Source: Sambucus nigra (Eukaryota > Streptophyta > Magnoliopsida > Dipsacales > Adoxaceae). From it: a stretch of 64,000 nucleotides of DNA. The notes below the pieces were generated by a model. The model was not told where the DNA came from. It searched no databases and saw only the letters and a program-made list of their open reading frames with translations. A program made the translations under genes and the position numbers. This document shows positions 59,327 through 64,000 of the stretch, piece by piece. Every line of letters starts with the position of its first letter. Positions within the stretch are counted from its first letter, which is position 1. The stretch covers positions 43,780,651 to 43,844,650 of the forward strand of contig OX422218.1 of NCBI GenBank assembly GCA_949130495.1, written 5' to 3'.

Positions 59327-59400
59327 TTAAACCTGAAAGTAGAGAGAGAGAGAGAGAGAGAGAGCAGCGTCGAGAGAGAGAGAGAGGGAGGGAATGGCGG
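59261..59400. repeat. (GA)n microsatellite in the CACTA element
   Basis: About 30 GA units at 59261-59322 and a second run at 59340-59365, then purine-rich sequence to 59425. The Arg-Glu repeat frame through it is an artefact. Confidence 0.95.
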
Positions 59401-59439
59401 GAGGAAAAAAAGAAGGGGGAAAGGGTTTTTGCTGGAACC

Positions 59440-59650
59440 ATTGTCACGGTCGTGTCAAGGTCATTGACCGTGATAATTATTTAAAGAATTATCACGGTCA
59501 ATGACCGTGATAAGTCCGTGACAAGTAAATTTGTCACGGCCCTGTCACGGTCAATGATCGTGATATTTTTTTGTCACGGTCGTGTCAAGGTCAATGACCG
59601 TGACATAAAATGCGTGTTTTTTGTCACGGTCAATGACCTTGACAAGGGTG
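59440..59650. repeat. Right subterminal palindromes of the CACTA element
   Basis: Same units as at the left end, including ATCACGGTCAATGACCGTGA near 59491 and TGTCACGGTCGTGTCAAGGT near 59573. The unit order is inverted relative to the left end. Confidence 0.9.
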
Positions 59651-59693
59651 GCCGGCTGAAAGGTGACAATTTTGTCATTTTGGTGTAGTGATA

Positions 59694-59940
59694 TGTCTTG
59701 AATCTATTAAGCACATCATCCTTAGAGTTTAAAAGATATACGTAACAATATTTGGAAAAGTCATCGACAAATGTAGCAAAATATTTACCACCACCTCTAG
59801 TAGGTGTTCCATGCAAATCACAAACATCACTATGTACTAATTGCAACAAAGATATTGTTTTTTCTATTTTTGTTAAAGGCAATTTTGTTATTTTTGTTTG
59901 CAAGCATATTTTACACTTTTCATTCACATCATTCACGTAT
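59694..59940 (-). pseudogene. copia copy 3 integrase, first half
   Basis: EKCKICLQTKITKLPLTKIE (zinc-binding end), LVHSDVCDLHGTPTRGG (first catalytic Asp) and FVDDFSKYCYVYLLNSKDD. The CACTA element cuts it just after RFKTY; the rest is at 55868 and lower. Confidence 0.87.
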
Positions 59941-61279
59941 TTAGGATGAAATGCATTTTCTTTGTATTAGCATGTCCTAAACAACTATGCCGTAATGAAA
60001 GAGAATCAATGATATATGCAGAAGAATCTTTTTCAATGATATTGAGCTTAAACATGCCCTCATACAAATATCCTTTGCCTACAAAGGTACCACTCTTAGT
60101 CAGAATAAATTTGTCTAACTCAAATACAAACTTAAATCCTAATTTGTTAAGAAGACTTCTAGAAACTAAATTTTTTTCTAACATCTGGAATATGAAAAAC
60201 ATTGGTGAGGCAAAGGATTTTTTCAAAAGTTAATTTGAGATCCACTGTCCCGTTACCTTAAACCGCAGCAGTAGAAGAATTTCCCATATAAAGAGCATCT
60301 CCTTCCACTGTTTCTTAGGCACAGAACAATATCTTGTCCTTACAAACATGCCTTGTGGCACCAGAATCAATCCACCAAGAGTTGTCTTCTCCAAGCATAT
60401 TTGCCTCGGATATCATGGCAGTAAATTTTTTCTTTGTGCCTGATATCCCTCCTTTTTCCTTTAGTTTCTCTAACTCATGACAATCCTTCTTGAACTGGCC
60501 TGGTTTGCTGTAATGAAAATAATTTCCTTTTTTATTTTTTTTTGCTTTAGAATTATTTGAGAAATTCTTCCACTTGTAATTTTTTCCATGATTGCCATAT
60601 TTTTTCTCCTTTCCTTCCTCCACCTCATGGACTTTAGAAACAAATTTTCTTGTTCCTCTTTACCATCTATAATTCGAGAATCTTGTTCAATTGTTAAATG
60701 AGTCTTTAATTCTTAAAGTGAAAGATCCTCCTTTTTGTGTTTGAGTTCTTTCTTATAATCTTTCCAAGAAGGAGGAAAATTTTCAATTATGGAAGAAACA
60801 ATTACATTATCATCCATATTTAACTTTTTCAGTTTGAAATGATTTATGATGGGTTGGATGTCATGAAATTGTTCTAGCACATGCCAATTATCATGCATTT
60901 TAAAGCTTAAAAACTGACCGATATGGAACTTCTTACTTGTAGCGTCTTTCGTAAGATATTTGGTCTCCAATGTTTCCCACAAAGTTTGTGTACTCCCAAA
61001 ATTTTGGTACAAGTCGAATAAATTTTCAGCAAGTGCATTGAGAATGTGACCATGACACAAGTAATCATCGGTCTCCCATTTTGTGCGTTGCCTAGTCTGT
61101 TCCACGATTTCATCTTCTTCTTCATTTGGTTTCGATTGTGAAAAGACATATACAATCTTCATTGTTGGTATAAGAAAATGATCCTTTTTCTGCCAACGCA
61201 GAAAATTACCACCATTAAAATGGTCCAACTTGACAACGCCTTCTGTTATTTGTCGAAGTGATTTGGAAGAGTCGACCAT
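59941..61279 (-). pseudogene. copia copy 3 gag and protease
   Basis: Gag starts MVDSSKSLRQITEGVVKLDH at 61279 and stays open to a TAA at 60713, at the same codon as in copy 2. The zinc knuckle YFHYSKPGQFKKDC (about 60535) has lost two Cys and its His. The protease has WWIDSGATRHVCKD near 60365, then a frame break and LTKSGTFVGKGYLYEGMF near 60100, and a shortened linker to the integrase. Confidence 0.87.
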
Positions 61280-61302
61280 TTCTAAAATTACTCTATTTAG
61301 AT

Positions 61303-62335
61303 TGTTGGGTAATATGAATGCAAATACAAAAACGGAACTCTTTACATATCACAGTAATGTCAACTTCAATACAATATTGTAACTTCTGAGTAGAAACTAG
61401 GACACTTCAAGACGTGATGTCACTTACATAAATACAGTATTTTCCCCACACGAATAAATTCGGTATACAAACAAGAATCTGCAAATCCGTACTCAAGATA
61501 CAATGAAGAAACTTGCACTTCCTACAACTTGTGTATTTGGAGAGAGCCTTTGGATGCAGCAACGAAGAACAGTCAATCAAGTTCTTGTTTTGTTTATGTG
61601 CACAAAACAGAATAAGATAATTTATATATCCTGAAAATTTTAAGAGAGTAATAGCAAGGGTTGAAAATTTTAAAACAGGGTAATATTTATTATTAGGTGC
61701 AATTTTGAAATAGGATGCCTCTATTTATAGCAAATGAAAAGCTGCATCTCAGGGGTCATGACTGTTAAGTTTTAATAGTATTTTCTTAATTCCGAAATGG
61801 TATGAATGTTAATTACCAACGATATTAAACCATTTCCGAACATGTACAGTAATATGAAAATGGTTTTACACGGACCCTCCAAAAAGTGATTGCGCCCGAG
61901 CTACCGCGATCCTACCCGGACGAATACCGACAACCCTCTACCACGGCGGACATGCTGTATGCGTAGTGCAAAGTGCACCACTAGCGCCTCCACACCCCAC
62001 TTCCCCGCACGCGCGCGTGCGTACGGTGCTTCGTACCGTATTAGAGGTACCTTAAATAGCTTCTTAAATGCTAGATGAAGTAACTCTTCATCTTCCATTT
62101 CTACTTATTAAGTGCACACTTTCTTAATATTTTTCCAATGTCGGAATCAAAGGTTGCCCACTCCTTTTATAGCTTAGTGGGTATCACATTGCTTTACTCA
62201 TTTTCCAATGTGGGACACTCTCCCTTTTATATTGGGTTAGCTTCCCACTTTTCTCCACATACTTCTAATGTGAGACAAGCTTTTAAGCTTTTACTCCCAA
62301 ATCTCTTACTCACTTATTTTAAAAATTATCCAACA
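61303..62335 (-). repeat. copia LTR C, shared by copies 3 and 4
   Basis: 1033 bases, TGTTGGAT...ACCCAACA on the minus strand. Copy 3 gag lies to its left and a purine tract (GGTGGGGGAA, minus) of copy 4 to its right at 62336. Two of the three GTCCCACATTGGA motifs and the hairpin (62023-62039) are mutated. Confidence 0.92.
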
Positions 62336-63558
62336 TTCCCCCACCATTTTCAAAACAAGTTTTGTAAATCTTTGATTGTCTGTAAGACTGTGTATAAGCA
62401 TTGGTGTCTCATGACATGAACCAATACCTTGTGAAGGTTCATTAAGGCTAACCATGAAAGTATAGTAGACTTGTGTTTAAACTATCAATCCATATTGATC
62501 AGCTGGATTTGTCTTCACAGATAAATCTTTTAGTCACTGATTATCTATATAAGCCGACACATGTATTAGGCCTTGTGTCTGTCCCTTGATTTCGTGAGTG
62601 CTTTAGAGTCAAGCCTATTTCTCATAGGAAGCGGAACCTCTTCAACACTCATATAGGTAGATTATCATAGGTCTCCATGTAACTATAGCACCATAAATCC
62701 ATTAAAGTTAAGCTCATCCTCTTTCATTATTCATTACATGTTCTAAGCACTTATCCTTGGGATGTTAAATTTTATAGTGCTTACAATCACGTCGTATGAT
62801 GTAGTTTAATCATTGAACTAAAGACTTGAATATATCAAGTTTCAAGTTGAGTTTCCATCAAGAGTGATTATTATTAATGGGCTTTAGTCCCATCCTTATT
62901 GATGTCTTAGACACTAGTCCTCTTGCAAGACCTTTTGTAAAAGGATCAGCTAAATTTTGACTTCATTTTACATAATCCACTGTGATTACACTATCTGTAA
63001 TCATTTGTCTAACATAACTATGTCTCACGCCAATATGTCTAGATTTTCCATTGTACACTTTATTATAAGCTTTTGAAAGTGTAGACTCACTATCACAATG
63101 TATAGATATTAGAGGCATTGGTTTTGGCCAATCTGTAATTTCAATCAATAAATTCCTTAACCATTCTACCTCTTTACTAGCTGCATCTAATGATACAAAC
63201 TCAGCTGCCATAGTAAAATCAACTATACAAGTTTGTTTCTTTGATCCCCAAGAAACAACTCCTTGACCAAGAGTGATAATCCATCCACTTGTTGAGGAAT
63301 GATCCTCCCTCTCAGTTATCCAAATCGCATCAGAAAAACCTTCTAATACTGAAGGATATCCTCTATAGTATATACCATAGTCCATAGTTCCTTTTAAATA
63401 TTTTTATATTCTATTGACAGCATGTCAATTTAATAAACATGGATTACTAGTATATCTACTTAATTTACCAACATCATAAGCAATATCAGGTCGAGTACAT
63501 GTCGTGGCATACATTAAACTACCAATTACTCATGCATATTCCAATTGTGAAATAGCTC
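62336..63558 (-). mobile_element. Ty1/copia internal region 4, 3' part only
   Basis: 3' region (62346-62900), RNase H (63385-62900) with MAAEFVSLDAASKEVEWLRN and IHCDSESTLSKAYN, and the end of RT to about 63558. At AATAGCTC (63558) the copia sequence stops and unrelated DNA begins. RNase H reads without a stop over 140 codons, the least damaged of the four copies. Confidence 0.87.
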
Positions 63559-64000
63559 GGGCCGGCTGTAACTGCTCACTCAATTTCCTACTTTGTTTTC
63601 TCTCCGTCTATTTAATATATGAAAATACTGTTGCGTTCGCCGATTCCTGTGCTGTAATAGTGCTGCAAAAAATCCATTTTATCCTGTTAGACATAGAGGG
63701 AGCAAAATAGTGTTAAGAACATATTTATTCATTGGACTCGGATTATCTATTTACGTTCAACGTAAATATTATAAAAATTCCATAAGTATTTATTCCTCTT
63801 AATTGTTCCTTTTTTCATAAATTTGACAAATTGTGGCTTAAATGGTTTAACAAAATTTAGTGAAAAATATAAGCCAATGTCAAACATTCTATTTTACATT
63901 ATATATAGTCCAATGCACGAGTTTGTCACTTTCAATGACCTTTATATAATATTATGTGCATATGTTGTTATATGACCTCTGCTTTTTATAACATGACTTA
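63559..64000. other. Unidentified insertion at the right edge
   Basis: Begins GGGCCGGCTGTAACTGCTCA directly at the break in copia RT. It contains a Gly-free short frame and A/T-rich sequence with ATTTACGTTCAACGTAAATA near 63750, an inverted pair. I do not recognise the family, and the other end is outside the window. Confidence 0.4.

Larger units (their letters stand above)
55872..59690 (-). mobile_element. CACTA (En/Spm-type) transposon
   Basis: Ends are CACTACACCAAA and its inverse TTTTGGTGTAGTG. Target duplication is ATA (55869-55871 and 59691-59693), and removal restores the copia integrase sequence exactly as in copy 2. Subterminal regions are full of GTCACGGTCA-type palindromes. At 3.8 kb, with only a transposase fragment, it is a non-autonomous derivative. 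Orientation is given by the transposase fragment. Confidence 0.95.
53055..61302 (-). mobile_element. Ty1/copia internal region 3, interrupted by a CACTA element
   Basis: About 4426 bases after removal of the CACTA element, the same as copy 2. It lies between LTR B and LTR C, so both neighbouring copies share its LTRs. The order is the same as in copy 2. Confidence 0.9.

Noticed and set aside
59044..59484. 146-codon plus-strand frame with Arg-Glu repeats
   Set aside because: Produced by the (GA)n microsatellite of the CACTA element; no family likeness on either side.

Overview
The window is transposon-derived plant nuclear DNA from start to end. I found no host gene, tRNA, rRNA or organelle insert. 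The families are all typical of flowering plants: Tat-lineage Ty3/gypsy with a second RNase H, chromodomain Ty3/gypsy (Tekay/Del type), Ty1/copia, a Sirevirus-like element, and a CACTA transposon. Nesting density and decayed reading frames suggest the repeat-rich part of a large angiosperm genome; the species cannot be told. Nearly every coding region is broken, so most are called pseudogenes.

Layout. (1) 1-4446 and 14915-20794 are one decayed Tat-lineage element, read on +: RNase H and integrase remnants, then two cargo genes on the opposite strand, then an 80-bp tandem array, then an LTR followed by a primer-binding-site-like sequence. The upstream cargo gene is a spliced plant-mobile-domain gene (16760 down to 4169, five exons). 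The downstream one is an intronless DUF7745-like gene (3582 down to 2347). (2) 4447-14914 is a complete but mutated Tekay-type element with two LTRs, gag, protease, RT, RNase H, integrase and chromodomain. It sits inside the fourth intron of the antisense cargo gene. (3) From 20795 to 63558 the backbone is a head-to-tail array of Ty1/copia copies on the minus strand sharing single LTRs: internal 1, LTR A (24954-25994), internal 2, LTR B (30382-53054, interrupted), internal 3, LTR C (61303-62335), internal 4. (4) LTR B is split by a Sirevirus-like element (30581-52204) that keeps gag but no pol. Its gag is split by a minus-strand gypsy element (32693-48622), whose interior is split by a minus-strand solo LTR (36978-43251), itself split by a plus-strand solo LTR (37584-40896). 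Target duplications are visible for all four steps. (5) Internal 3 is interrupted in its integrase by a CACTA element (55872-59690).

The most interesting signals are not open reading frames. All six chromodomain-type gypsy LTR copies carry, at matching places, a splice-donor-like AG|GYAAGT (mostly the GC type) and a branch-point plus polypyrimidine plus AG acceptor 1.4-2.2 kb downstream. This suggests a conserved intron inside the LTR, preceded by a GA-rich leader. In at least three of the families a TCGA-centred palindrome array lies inside that intron. The Tat element's antisense cargo keeps short GT-AG introns that can survive retrotransposition because they are backwards in the genomic RNA. 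Its sense LTR promoter and both antisense promoters share a TGCCGAT motif. The copia array shows shared disabling mutations between copies. Coordinates of LTR ends with target duplications are firm; those of decayed coding parts are approximate.
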